DNA of 64,000 bases from G020348185 sp964525045 (lineage in GTDB: Bacteria; Nitrospirota; Nitrospiria; Nitrospirales; UBA8639). The notes under the pieces are model-generated. The model was given only the letters and a program-made list of their open reading frames with translations. It was not told the origin of the DNA and did not search any database. The stretch spans positions 1 to 64,000 of the forward strand of contig CAZGFD010000010.1 of NCBI GenBank assembly GCA_964525045.1, written 5' to 3'. Below, in pieces: positions 50,087 through 59,194 of this stretch; within the stretch, counting starts at the first letter, position 1; the number at the start of each line of letters is the position of its first letter. A program made the translations under genes and the position numbers.

Positions 50087-50183
50087 GATACCTCCGTAAA
50101 AAGATGATTCCCCTTCTTCCTAAGCTTGGCCGATGCTCAAGACCCACATCCCTAGCTTCCCCTATTTTCGAATCGTTCTCACA

Positions 50184-51491
50184 CTAAGCCGCAAGCCAAC
50201 TTGAGAACACCGTCGCTAACCCCAAAAAACTAAAGAAGCCTGCCACATCGGTGACCGTCGTGAGTATAATGGAGGAGGATTGCGCCGGGTCTTGATTGAA
50301 GGCTTTCAAAATAATAGGAATAATGGCACCGGAAAACCCGGCGATGACCATCGATATGACCATGGAGACGCCAATGACCATCGTCAACCCCCAGGAGGAG
50401 CTCCACACATAGACTGCCGCCGCCGTTGTCACGGCGACGGCTACCCCGTTCACCAAGGCGACATAAGATTCTTTTGCAGTCACGGTCAGCCATTGGCGAG
50501 GCCGTATATCACGCAAGGCAAGGCCGCGCATGACGACGGCCAGGGCTTGTGCGCCCGTGTTTCCGGACTGACCGGCCACGACCGGAAGCAAGACCGCTAA
50601 TGCCGTATAGGTTGCTATGGTTTCCTCAAAAAGCCCAACCACAAATGCCGCAAGAAATGCGGTCAACAGATTGATTTCCAACCACGGCAACCGTTTTCGA
50701 ACGGCAAACATGGGGGGAGAAAGAGCTCGTTCATCTGCACTGGCCCCAACCATCGTTTGCATACTAATGGTCGCTTCTTCTTTTTCAACTTGAATAATAT
50801 CTTGATTTCGAATCACACCAAGTAAATGTCCGTCCAAATCCGTCACCGGAATGGTGACCACTTTCCATTCATTGAAAATATCCACGATTTGTTCACGGTT
50901 TTCCAGAGGATGAATGGTGGGCAAATCTCGTCGCATCAATGAATCCAGCCGATCATCAGGCGGTGCGAGAAACAAATCCCGTAGCGGAATGATTCCCACT
51001 AAAATTTGATTGCGGTCAATGACGTACACCTCATGAATATCTCGTGGTGCGCGCGCACGAATCTGTCCAATGGCTTCATCAACGGATAAGTCTTGTGCGA
51101 GAGCAAAGACTTTGGGATCCATGAGCATTCCAACCGATTCTTCTGGAAATTCAAAATACGCTTCCATTTCAAGTGAAACGGACTTAGGGAGTTTACCTAG
51201 AACGGAATTGCGTTCATCTTCTGACAATCGTTTAAGTAAGGTAGCCATCAATGAGTGCCGGGCTTGAGGGAGAATATGTAGTACCATCTCATCTGACATA
51301 GCTCTTATGACTTCCGTCGCGACAGAAGGTGTCATGGCTGTAAGAACCTGAGCCGCTTGATAACCGGACACAGCCTGAAGGACCCGAAGAATTTCCTCTA
51401 CCGGATATAAATCACAAATTCGGGCAACCTCGTGAGGATATTGAGCAATAAACGCGTGGTGGAGAGGTTCCGATTGGAGTTGAGGACTCAT
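50184..51491 (-). CDS. mgtE: MgtE magnesium transporter
   Basis: A 435-residue MgtE channel/transporter for Mg2+. The N domain of short helices (about 10-125) is followed by a CBS pair (about 130-250; MLMDPKVFALAQDLSVDEAI, PVTDLDGHLLGVI) and five membrane helices (about 275-435). The ion-path signature is VLLPVVAGQSGNTGAQALAVVMRG. Mg2+ binding to the cytosolic domains closes the pore in studied homologues. The start overlaps the stop of a membrane-less MgtE-like gene by four bases, so both are made together. Confidence 0.94.
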   Translation of the reverse strand: MSPQLQSEPLHHAFIAQYPHEVARICDLYPVEEILRVLQAVSGYQAAQVLTAMTPSVATEVIRAMSDEMVLHILPQARHSLMATLLKRLSEDERNSVLGKLPKSVSLEMEAYFEFPEESVGMLMDPKVFALAQDLSVDEAIGQIRARAPRDIHEVYVIDRNQILVGIIPLRDLFLAPPDDRLDSLMRRDLPTIHPLENREQIVDIFNEWKVVTIPVTDLDGHLLGVIRNQDIIQVEKEEATISMQTMVGASADERALSPPMFAVRKRLPWLEINLLTAFLAAFVVGLFEETIATYTALAVLLPVVAGQSGNTGAQALAVVMRGLALRDIRPRQWLTVTAKESYVALVNGVAVAVTTAAAVYVWSSSWGLTMVIGVSMVISMVIAGFSGAIIPIILKAFNQDPAQSSSIILTTVTDVAGFFSFLGLATVFSSWLAA

Positions 51492-52351
51492 GGCGTCTCC
51501 TTTTTTGTATCAGAGGCTTTCAGGTCTCCGGTGGATTTCAGAACCTGGGCGAGACCCGTCATTAATTCGATGCCCGAAAGGGAATAGGCTTCCCATAATT
51601 GAAGCAATGCATCAGAGATAAATTGGTCCTGATGGTCTGCCGGCTGAGATTCTGTCAGCTTTCGGAGGACTCGATATCGTAGGGCTCCCAAGAAATATTT
51701 TCCCTGCTCTACGACAGGGAGGCTGTCAAACACCTGCCAACCTGGGTGGGAGAGGAGATCCTGAGCATGGGCCTCGGCGGGGATGGCCATCACCTTGGCG
51801 GTCATCAGAGTTTCGATACTCTGGTGGGGATCGCTCGCGAGCAATTCTTTCATCAACACGACACCGCATAAGGTCGAATTGTGGCCTAGGACGTACAGGT
51901 AGTAGATCGCTTGACGGCTTTCGACACTAATACGACTTTGAGCTTCAGCAACCGTGATATCGCGAGGAAGGGTAAGCACGCGAGGATCCGCGAGAGAACC
52001 AGCTGTATGATCGGGAAATTTTAAAGTGCGGCCCAAAAATTTTCCAATGGCAGGCTCGATTTGTCCTAATATGGAAATTTGAATTTGAGGATCACATTGC
52101 CTGAGAACGGATCTGGCGGATGAAGGATGCAATGCCGCAATTATTTCTGCCCCTTTATCGTAAGGAAGGTGACTGAGGACTTCTGCTGCAGACCTTGGCA
52201 AAAAATATTCCATGACAGCCGCGGCCGCTTGCGTACCCGAATCAGAAAGAATATTTCCCGCTAGGATGGGAGACATGGTTTCAAGATACCGTGCGGCCTG
52301 CTGTGGGTGCAGTTGGATATACGATTGATTCAATCGTTGTTGCAGATCCAT
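51488..52351 (-). CDS. MgtE N-domain plus CBS protein without membrane part
   Basis: A 287-residue protein with an MgtE N-like helical domain (AARYLETMSPILAGNIL, about 20-140) and a CBS-pair region (SLADPRVLTLPRDITVAEAQ, about 145-245), but no transmembrane segments. It ends with a helical tail. It looks like the cytosolic half of MgtE and may regulate the full MgtE encoded next with ATGA-type overlap. ATG 52351, just after the upstream MscS stop, is preferred; GTG 52381 would add ten residues and overlap that gene. Confidence 0.82.
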   Translation of the reverse strand: MDLQQRLNQSYIQLHPQQAARYLETMSPILAGNILSDSGTQAAAAVMEYFLPRSAAEVLSHLPYDKGAEIIAALHPSSARSVLRQCDPQIQISILGQIEPAIGKFLGRTLKFPDHTAGSLADPRVLTLPRDITVAEAQSRISVESRQAIYYLYVLGHNSTLCGVVLMKELLASDPHQSIETLMTAKVMAIPAEAHAQDLLSHPGWQVFDSLPVVEQGKYFLGALRYRVLRKLTESQPADHQDQFISDALLQLWEAYSLSGIELMTGLAQVLKSTGDLKASDTKKETP

Positions 52352-52355
52352 ATTA

Positions 52356-53189
52356 TTAACTTTCAGCTGGGGTAATGACACTTAAGGTTTCCGTAAAATG
52401 GGATGCCGGGATGACTACGCGACCACGCTCGGTTTCCAGAACAACGACCATAGGGGTCACGGCGGTCACTGTCCCATAATGAGGGCCAACTTGAATCTGT
52501 TCTCCAATTCGAACAATAGGTTGCAGATAATGGGCGGCAATCAGATTGCCAACCGCCGAACGCGCACCGAACCCGAACGAAAGAGCTGCCCCAGCAATGA
52601 GGCCAGCAACAATAATGACGATAATTTCATTGAATAATGAAGTGTCGATGCCCAGCTCATTGATGGCCGTCACAAGAACCAAAAGGGTGGCCGCCACATA
52701 AACCGATTGTGCAATGACCGTGCCTTGACGAATTCCAGCTGAATTGCATGCTAAGGATATCAGCTCTCGGACAAAGTTGGTGGCAAGGAGACCCAGAACC
52801 AATATGAGAATGGCAAACCCTAATTTCGGAAGATAGTAGGCCAGTCCGGTAAGGGCTTTTGACAAAAGTGCCAATTCTAACGTTTCCGTGGCCGAAATGA
52901 GGAAAAGCAGAAAAATAACCCAATATGCGGCCCCACTTATTATCTGAGACACGGTTTTCTTGCTCCCTGTTTGGCGAATCAATGTCATCAAGCCAGTTCC
53001 ACTTAACAGTTGGTCTACTCCCGCAAACTGAAGAATACGGCCTAATCCGGCAGCAATAAGTTTTCCCAAAATAATCCCGACACCCAACAGTAAGAGGGCC
53101 CCTAAGGCCTTTGGTAAATACGTCATAAATAGATGGAAGTTTGCTACAAGGGATTTTTGCAGCATGACAGTCCAGGTTGAAAGGTCCAT
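52356..53189 (-). CDS. Mechanosensitive channel with conserved TM helices
   Basis: A 277-residue membrane protein with TM helices near 25-50, 85-105, 125-145, 160-180 and 185-215, the type of MscS relative with conserved TM-helix repeats (LLLLGVGIILGKLIAAGLGR). The glycine/alanine-rich pore-like helix VIIVAGLIAGAALSFGFGAR precedes a short MscS beta domain (QPIVRIGEQIQVGPHYGTVTAV, VVIPASHF), and the large C-terminal domain is missing. TAGGAGGT lies in front of ATG. It heads the mgtE-like/mgtE operon, linking solute and ion control. Confidence 0.86.
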   Translation of the reverse strand: MDLSTWTVMLQKSLVANFHLFMTYLPKALGALLLLGVGIILGKLIAAGLGRILQFAGVDQLLSGTGLMTLIRQTGSKKTVSQIISGAAYWVIFLLFLISATETLELALLSKALTGLAYYLPKLGFAILILVLGLLATNFVRELISLACNSAGIRQGTVIAQSVYVAATLLVLVTAINELGIDTSLFNEIIVIIVAGLIAGAALSFGFGARSAVGNLIAAHYLQPIVRIGEQIQVGPHYGTVTAVTPMVVVLETERGRVVIPASHFTETLSVITPAES

Positions 53190-53756
53190 GATTCTACCTC
53201 CTAATTAGGAAACATCTGTAAAGTAATGCATGCTTATGTTTCCATGAAATGAAAAGTCGGATCAAGAAATCACCATAGTCACTCACAAAAAATAATACAG
53301 ATATCCTGGGATTAATTTCAGAGCGAAGTCCTATATCCCATTAAATTAAACCAAATGATTTCGTTCTACCTGAGGGTGACCCGATAGGAGGTGCACACAA
53401 AATTGCTAACAAAATTCCATATTTGGAAGCATAGCCATACCTCTTACCAGTCAAAGTAGATAGGAAAGCCAGGGATCGGGTTTCTCTCAAGCAGAAACAA
53501 GATTTCCAAAGATAGCTAGGGGGGCGATTGTTGAGACAGCAAAAAGGGTAGTGCCTTGACGATACGAGCTTCGCGAGAGGGTTTTCTTAATGACATTAGC
53601 ATGAGCGTTTCAGGGGTATGTATTGAATCTTATCCGGTCACGCTGGATTGTTGCCCCAATGCTCCCCAGGAATAATAATTCTGCTGCTTACACAGCAATA
53701 ATCCCCTAGCGAAATATATGTTAGATATACATGTTCATATTGTTATTCCTCGCCAA
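53190..53756. other. Intergenic region, no gene seen
   Basis: About 570 bases between two minus-strand channel genes. Only short frames without ribosome binding sites were found. A small hairpin (TGCTG...CAGCA) near 53680 may end the transcript of the gene at 53757. The rest shows nothing I recognise. Confidence 0.45.
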
Positions 53757-55274
53757 TCACCCCCGCCCCTCATCCACACGACGATTTTTGATTGATTTGA
53801 CCCAATCTTTCAATTCCGTCGCCGCAATCTCTCGGCCACCCAAACCTAATGCTATGGCAACCGCAACTGCCAATGCCCCTAGTGTGAGGCCGAATGCCAA
53901 GCTCACAATTTCATCGGCGAGTCCCATTTCCCGAAGGGCCATGGCCGTGGCCAGAACAAGAATAGCAATCCGCGCCCCTTTGGCGAGAAGGTGTGCTTGG
54001 GAAATATGACTTCCCTCAATGGTTCGATGGGCCAAGTTCGCCAAAAATAACCCTAATCCGAACACCACCAATCCGAGTAAAATTTGCGCACCGAATATGG
54101 TGAAATCGGTGATCAGATTCGCTAAGAGTCCGAAACCGAGAACCTCCGTGGCTTCAATAGCCGCGAACAACATAATGACAATCATCAGAAGCGTGCCTAT
54201 AAGAGCAGAGGGGCGAACCGATGATTCTGGGGTCGATTTTGACAATCCCAACCGAGCCATCAGGTCATTAAACCCGATACTCTCGAGAACATTGGAGACC
54301 AGTGGAGCGACCACAGTTCCTACAACATAGGCGATGGCAAGAATCAAGGCCGCAGCAAACATATCGGGAAGCGTTCCCAAAATTGTCTCCAGCATATTAC
54401 TCGCCGGTTGCGTGATCGCAGTGAGTTCTAAGGCATTCAGAGCTGCGATCAGAACAGGTAGAAGAATAAGCACATACACGATCAATCCTATGATCTGTGA
54501 TAGAGGTTGGTTGCCAAACACCCGAGAAAGCCCGATTCTTTGGGCGAATTGATCAGCCCCGGCAGCATTTAACAAGCCGGAGACAATTCGTCGAATCACC
54601 TTAGCTAAAAACCATCCTAAAAATAAAACCAGGGCAGCAGCGAATAGTTTCGGCAGGTAGCCAAGTAGAGTCTGAGTCATATCCCTGACGGGATCAAGCA
54701 ATCCTTCCAGGGCCAATGCTCCTAGAACGGCAGGCAGAAAGAGTAAGAAGATTAGCCAATATACTGTGTCGCCAATTGAAGATACGACGGAATTTCCTTT
54801 GTCCTGTTCAAGATCTGCCTGACTTCGCAACCTTTCCTCAATTCGGGTCGCCGAAAGGAGTCGGGTAATGGCCGACCGAAGGATCGTGGCAAGAAACCAC
54901 GCAAGTCCAAGGAGAAGAGCCCCACTGAGAAGACGAGGGAGGAACTGAAAGACCTCCTGGAGCAATCGGTTAAGAGGTTCGTTAACCTGCGTGAGCTGAA
55001 GAGTCTGAAAAACCCCAATCAACACAAAGAGCATGACCAGGTAAAAAATAATATTCCCTGCCCAGTCTTGAATATCCTTGGCCCGTGGTGGTTCATCCGG
55101 AAAAAAAACGCCGGCAAGTCGGGTGTCGGCCGTGGTGCGACGGATGACTCCCCGAGTGCCCGATGCAAGAAGGCGAGCCAGAATCCAGCCTAAGACTAAA
55201 ATACCAATGGCACCGACCAAAGTCGGAACATAGGAACTAAGGATGGGGGAAAATTGTTCGATAAGCCGGTCCAT
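53757..55274 (-). CDS. Large TM-helix-repeat mechanosensitive channel-like protein
   Basis: A 505-residue membrane protein with at least ten hydrophobic segments. The unit LVGAIGILVLGWILARLLAS recurs as LLSGALLLGLAWFLATILRS, FAAALVLFLGWFLAKVIRR, FAAALILAIAYVVGTVVAP and ILLGLVVFGLGLFLANLAHR, the conserved TM-helix repeat (PF05552) found in MscS relatives. No MscS beta domain follows; the protein ends in a glycine-rich pore-like helix (ALAVAVAIALGLGGREIAA). A GGAGGT site precedes the start. It is divergent from an NhaR-like LysR gene that may control it. Confidence 0.82.
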   Translation of the reverse strand: MDRLIEQFSPILSSYVPTLVGAIGILVLGWILARLLASGTRGVIRRTTADTRLAGVFFPDEPPRAKDIQDWAGNIIFYLVMLFVLIGVFQTLQLTQVNEPLNRLLQEVFQFLPRLLSGALLLGLAWFLATILRSAITRLLSATRIEERLRSQADLEQDKGNSVVSSIGDTVYWLIFLLFLPAVLGALALEGLLDPVRDMTQTLLGYLPKLFAAALVLFLGWFLAKVIRRIVSGLLNAAGADQFAQRIGLSRVFGNQPLSQIIGLIVYVLILLPVLIAALNALELTAITQPASNMLETILGTLPDMFAAALILAIAYVVGTVVAPLVSNVLESIGFNDLMARLGLSKSTPESSVRPSALIGTLLMIVIMLFAAIEATEVLGFGLLANLITDFTIFGAQILLGLVVFGLGLFLANLAHRTIEGSHISQAHLLAKGARIAILVLATAMALREMGLADEIVSLAFGLTLGALAVAVAIALGLGGREIAATELKDWVKSIKNRRVDEGRG

Positions 55275-55318
55275 AGCAGACCTCCATCAAGTTGGTGGGT
55301 GAATGCAAGATTCTAATA

Positions 55319-55435
55319 TATAGAAATTTATATAAATACTATTGAGAAATCAAGTATTTTATATTATATTTAAAAAAATCAATTGAGTTTTATATAATTA
55401 AAAAATTTCTATATTTTCGATAGAAAATTTCTATA
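55319..55435. promoter_or_regulatory. LysR-type operator repeats
   Basis: AAATTTCTATA occurs at 55403-55413 and 55425-55435, 22 bp apart, and inverted (TATAGAAATTT) at 55319-55329. The last copy is part of a perfect palindrome ATAGAAAATTTCTAT (55420-55434) with the T-N11-A form of LysR boxes. All lie in an AT-rich gap between divergent channel and LysR genes and immediately upstream of the LysR start, suggesting autoregulation and control of the channel. Confidence 0.6.
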
Positions 55436-55446
55436 AGGACCCACTC

Positions 55447-56346
55447 ATGCAATCTTTAAATTACAATCACTTGTATTACTTTTGGAGGGTGGTTCGCGAT
55501 GGGAGTATCCAACGAGCCTGTCATCGCTTGAAGTTAACACAGCCGACTATTAGTGCTCAGCTGAAAGAGCTTGAACGGGCGTTGGGGGAAAAGTTATTCA
55601 CCCGCCCTGGGCGAAAACTGGAATTAACCGAAGCGGGACGTATGGCCGTCCGATACGCCGATGATATTTTTTCTTTAGGTCAAGATTTTTTGGGCACCAT
55701 CAAGGGCCGCCCTTCGGGTAGGCCGCTCAATTTGGTGGTCGGGATCGCGGATGCGTTACCCAAGATGATCGCTCATCGGCTCCTTGAGTTTGCCATGGAA
55801 TTCCCCAAACCTGTCCACCTCATTTGTCTCGAGGGAAAGCCCAGACGGTTGTTGGCAGATCTTGCTGTTCACGCCCTTGATGTTGTATTGGCTGATACCC
55901 CGGTTCCACCAACATTGAAAGTTCGGGCTTATAGTCATCTTTTGGGAGAATCGGGAATTTCGTTTCTTGCACCACCACAACTTGCCCGGAAACTATCTCG
56001 AGACTTCCCTAAAAGTCTCAATGATGCACCCTTTTTGTTACCGGCCCACAATACGACTTTGCGTCAGTCACTCGAGTACTGGTTCGATCAACAAGAGATT
56101 GAGCCAAAAGAAATCGCTGAATTTGAGGATAATGCGCTCCTCTTGGAATTCGGGAAAGAAAAACACGGGGTCTGTGTGGTGCATTCTGCTATCGCTTCTG
56201 ATGCCTGTCGCCAATACCGACTCCAGGTTGTTGGTCGAGAAAAATCGATTCGTGAGAGATTTTATGCAATTACGGTTGAACGTAAGATCCGTCACCCGGC
56301 AGTGGTGGCGATACAGGAAGCCGCAGGGAAACGCCTCTTTACTTAG
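55447..56346 (+). CDS. LysR-family regulator, NhaR-like
   Basis: A 299-residue LysR-type regulator. The N-terminal helix-turn-helix begins MQSLNYNHLYYFWRVVRDGS and includes RLKLTQPTISAQLKELERALG; the effector domain covers about 90-299. NYNHLYYFW and the GRPLNLVVGIADALPK stretch are typical of NhaR, which activates genes in response to Na+ in E. coli. It is divergent from a large mechanosensitive channel gene with operator-like repeats between, which fits salt or osmotic control. Confidence 0.88.
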   Translation: MQSLNYNHLYYFWRVVRDGSIQRACHRLKLTQPTISAQLKELERALGEKLFTRPGRKLELTEAGRMAVRYADDIFSLGQDFLGTIKGRPSGRPLNLVVGIADALPKMIAHRLLEFAMEFPKPVHLICLEGKPRRLLADLAVHALDVVLADTPVPPTLKVRAYSHLLGESGISFLAPPQLARKLSRDFPKSLNDAPFLLPAHNTTLRQSLEYWFDQQEIEPKEIAEFEDNALLLEFGKEKHGVCVVHSAIASDACRQYRLQVVGREKSIRERFYAITVERKIRHPAVVAIQEAAGKRLFT

Positions 56347-56757
56347 TAAGATTCGACTATTCCGGCCCCATTTCCATCCAGGAAATTACCAGCAGCATTA
56401 GAAAATTTTCGCAAGGCATTAAGCAGAACGAATGGGGGCAAGGCTTAAATCTCAACGCCTCTGCCTTAAAAGCCCTTCGTGTGAATATTATTGATGTTAC
56501 CGATTCGGGAATTATTCGCTTAGTAAGTAAATGATTGAATATTCTTTTATCCCTGGATTGGGGCACTTCGAAATTGAAAAAAATCCAAATTTCGCAGCAG
56601 TTTCTGAGATGCGTCTTGGAAGCAAACGACGATTTACTTTCTTAGGGCAACTCGTACATATTGAGCACTGCTAAAAGGGAATTTCTCATTTAGAATTCTG
56701 TCAATACGAGTTCCCCTCATTAACTTATTCTCGGATGTGAAAAGGGCTTAAACAAAT
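56347..56757. other. Intergenic region with an open frame lacking a start codon
   Basis: From about 56343 to TGA 56532-56534 one plus-strand frame stays open for about 60 codons and ends IIDVTDSGIIRLVSK, which looks protein-like, but it has no start codon or ribosome binding site and I do not recognise it. It may be the remnant of a lost gene. The remainder up to the porin gene holds nothing I can support. Confidence 0.35.
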
Positions 56758-58212
56758 ATGATCGAGGGAATCAGGCTACAAAGGCCGGGATGTCATTTTA
56801 CGATCGTAGGTATCATCCTCAATAGATTTCAGAAGGCTCTGTGTTACCTATTTGTCCTTACATTCCTTTTTCCCGCCTTAGCTCGCTCTGAAGATTTGCC
56901 CGGATTACCAGAACTAAAAACGCTTTCCAATAGTTGGCATGCTTTCAGAAGATATATGGATGACACAGGGGTTTTGTTGGAGACGATCAATACCATCGAT
57001 GTGTTGAGTACTGTATCGGGAGGGCTACGTCAAAGAACCGCTGCGGCCGGGGATTTCGATATCCTCCTCACCCTTGACGGAAACAGACTTTTTGGCTGGG
57101 AGGAGTCAACCTTTTTTCTGTACGGCTTAGGCCTCTATGGCGACAATCCAAGTGATAATGTCGGCGATTTTCAGTCAGTCAGCAGCATTGCTGCCTCGAA
57201 CACCTGGAAACTATTTGAAATTTGGTACCAGCACAATTTCATGGAAAAACGATATTCTTTGCTCCTGGGCCTTTATGATGTCACGTCTGAATTTGATGTC
57301 GTTCGGAGTTCCTCCGAACTTTTTCTCAATAGCTCCTTTGGCACGGGAGGAGAATTCGCGGCCAGCGGAAGAAATGGCCCGTCCACCTTTCCTAACACTT
57401 CGCTCGCTCTCCGGGGGCAGGCGTTTGTCACGGAATCGCTTGCCGTCCGGGCTGTGGTTGCGGACGGAGTGCCAGGCGATCCGGACAACCAAAGTGGGAC
57501 CCAGGTCATCCTTGACGCTCAAGATGGCATCTTTGCCAACGGGGAATTATCCTACTATATCCACAAAGTGAGGACCGATGAAAAAGTCCGTCAGGACGTC
57601 CTTAGGGAACGGCCCCTGCGGTTGGTCTTCCAGCGCGTCGGAAGGGCAGCCCCCGTGGAGTATGACGGAAAATACGCTGTGGGCTTTTGGGGGTACACAA
57701 CCTCATTGAATGACGTCGGTGAGGTGGATAGCTCTGGGAATCCGATTGCTCGGAATGGGACATATGGGTTTTATGCCTTGGCGGAACAAAATGTTTTTCT
57801 TGAAACCCTACAAGACTATCAAGGGCTCACGTTGTTCGCGCGGGTGGGTTTTGCAGATCCGAAAGTCAATCGTTTTTCTCAGTATTACGGCGGGGGATTT
57901 GTCTATTCCGGATTGATCCCTGGCCGGGATTTAGATGCTTTGGGTTTCGGGGTGGTTTCAACCGTACATGGGGATAACTTTGTACAAGGCCAGGAAAGGG
58001 CAGGACAGAATGTTGACACAGCGGAAGTGGCTTTGGAAGCCACCTATGCCATCAATGTCTCACCGTACATGGTTATCCAACCGGACTTACAGTACATTAT
58101 CAATCCGGACACTAACCCTGCCGTTCCCAATGCTTTGGTCATGGGAGCAAGAATTCAGTTGAACTTGAGTTGGTTCGAAAGTCTTTCAGATTACGAAAAA
58201 TCCCACCCATAA
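56758..58212 (+). CDS. OprB-like carbohydrate-selective porin
   Basis: A 484-residue outer-membrane protein. A signal peptide with hydrophobic core LCYLFVLTFLFPALA (about 28-43) is followed by many amphipathic beta strands. Features typical of the OprB family are DILLTLDGNRLFGWE, FFLYGLGLYGDNPSD, LFEIWYQHNF and a C-terminal strand with terminal aromatic motifs (ARIQLNLSWFES). It probably admits sugars through the outer membrane, consistent with the alpha-glucan and trehalose genes nearby. Confidence 0.82.
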   Translation: MIEGIRLQRPGCHFTIVGIILNRFQKALCYLFVLTFLFPALARSEDLPGLPELKTLSNSWHAFRRYMDDTGVLLETINTIDVLSTVSGGLRQRTAAAGDFDILLTLDGNRLFGWEESTFFLYGLGLYGDNPSDNVGDFQSVSSIAASNTWKLFEIWYQHNFMEKRYSLLLGLYDVTSEFDVVRSSSELFLNSSFGTGGEFAASGRNGPSTFPNTSLALRGQAFVTESLAVRAVVADGVPGDPDNQSGTQVILDAQDGIFANGELSYYIHKVRTDEKVRQDVLRERPLRLVFQRVGRAAPVEYDGKYAVGFWGYTTSLNDVGEVDSSGNPIARNGTYGFYALAEQNVFLETLQDYQGLTLFARVGFADPKVNRFSQYYGGGFVYSGLIPGRDLDALGFGVVSTVHGDNFVQGQERAGQNVDTAEVALEATYAINVSPYMVIQPDLQYIINPDTNPAVPNALVMGARIQLNLSWFESLSDYEKSHP

Positions 58213-58295
58213 AATCAATTCAATTTTCCACTCATCACCTACCTACCACCCCCATCGGAAGAGCCCCGGTGAATACCTTCATTCCCCTCCCTCCC

Positions 58296-58328
58296 TTGAC
58301 ATACCCTCAGGTTAATATAACCTATAAT
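58296..58328 (+). promoter_or_regulatory. Promoter with palindromic operator
   Basis: TTGACA (58296-58301) is followed by the perfect palindrome AGGTTA-ATA-TAACCT (58309-58323), whose right arm supplies TAACCT as a -10 with 16-base spacing; TATAAT at 58323-58328 is an alternative -10 but 21 bases away. A repressor bound at the palindrome would cover the core promoter. A related TAGGTAAACTTAGG follows at about 58332. It serves the lipoprotein gene at 58426. Confidence 0.45.
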
Positions 58329-58425
58329 AAGTAGGTAAACTTAGGTTTTTATTTTTTTCAGAATTGGTTATTGATCGACATTGCGATTCGTACTGTAAAT
58401 TTCATCCGGGAAAGAGCCATTCCTG

Positions 58426-59007
58426 ATGATAACCTCCATAAGCCTAATAAATAGCAGAATAGCGACAACAGGCATAATGATGGGCTTGGGTTTATTGATG
58501 GTGGCAGGATGTTACCTTATGGAGAAAAAGCCGAAGAGCCAATATATCGTGAAAAACCACAGTAAGATGTATGCGGCTGTGACACCTGAGGAAGTCTTTC
58601 ATGCTTCACAACGAATTTTCACCCTCGCAGATGAGGGGGACATGGATATGGTCCAGGACACCAGACGGTTAAGAGTCTATCGCGCGGTGTCAGATCGCCA
58701 ACCCCCAACCTACAGGGAAATATGGGAAATTCAGGCAATTCCGATAAAAGGCTCCACCCAAGTCGTTGTCTCGGTCGCCTTAAAGGGGAAACGTGGTCGC
58801 AAGGTCTATCCCAGAAACCCTGACGTATATCATCTCTGGTTTTCTCGCTTGGAGTACCTGTTGGGAAAAACCAAGACATGGGTGACTTGCGAGGATTATG
58901 AAGCCCAAGCTCACCGCAAACCATACTGGGATGAAGATGGTTTTCTATGCCTCAATGCCGAGGATGTTAGCCCGACAATCGTGACAGAACGAGTACAAGG
59001 GATTTAA
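58426..59007 (+). CDS. Lipoprotein of unknown function
   Basis: A 193-residue lipoprotein with a signal peptide ending in the lipobox VAGC (about residue 29). The mature domain alternates strands and helices (TPEEVFHASQRIFTLADEG, MVQDTRRLRVYRAVS, STQVVVSVALKGKRG), compatible with a small periplasmic alpha/beta fold. I do not recognise the family. A promoter with a palindromic operator precedes it. Confidence 0.68.
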   Translation: MITSISLINSRIATTGIMMGLGLLMVAGCYLMEKKPKSQYIVKNHSKMYAAVTPEEVFHASQRIFTLADEGDMDMVQDTRRLRVYRAVSDRQPPTYREIWEIQAIPIKGSTQVVVSVALKGKRGRKVYPRNPDVYHLWFSRLEYLLGKTKTWVTCEDYEAQAHRKPYWDEDGFLCLNAEDVSPTIVTERVQGI

Positions 59008-59194
59008 TTACGCCGGCACTGTCCCTTCCTGCATCTTTTAAGAGTTCCAAATTCCTTTCACACGCACCCGATCATGTTTCAATTGGATCACGACCCACAA
59101 GCGCCAAACCGTGGGCACCGAAAGTATGATGGTCTTCAAATTTACAGGCTTCGCGCCACCATCCAATCCGACTAACCAGCGAGCCCTCTTGAAC

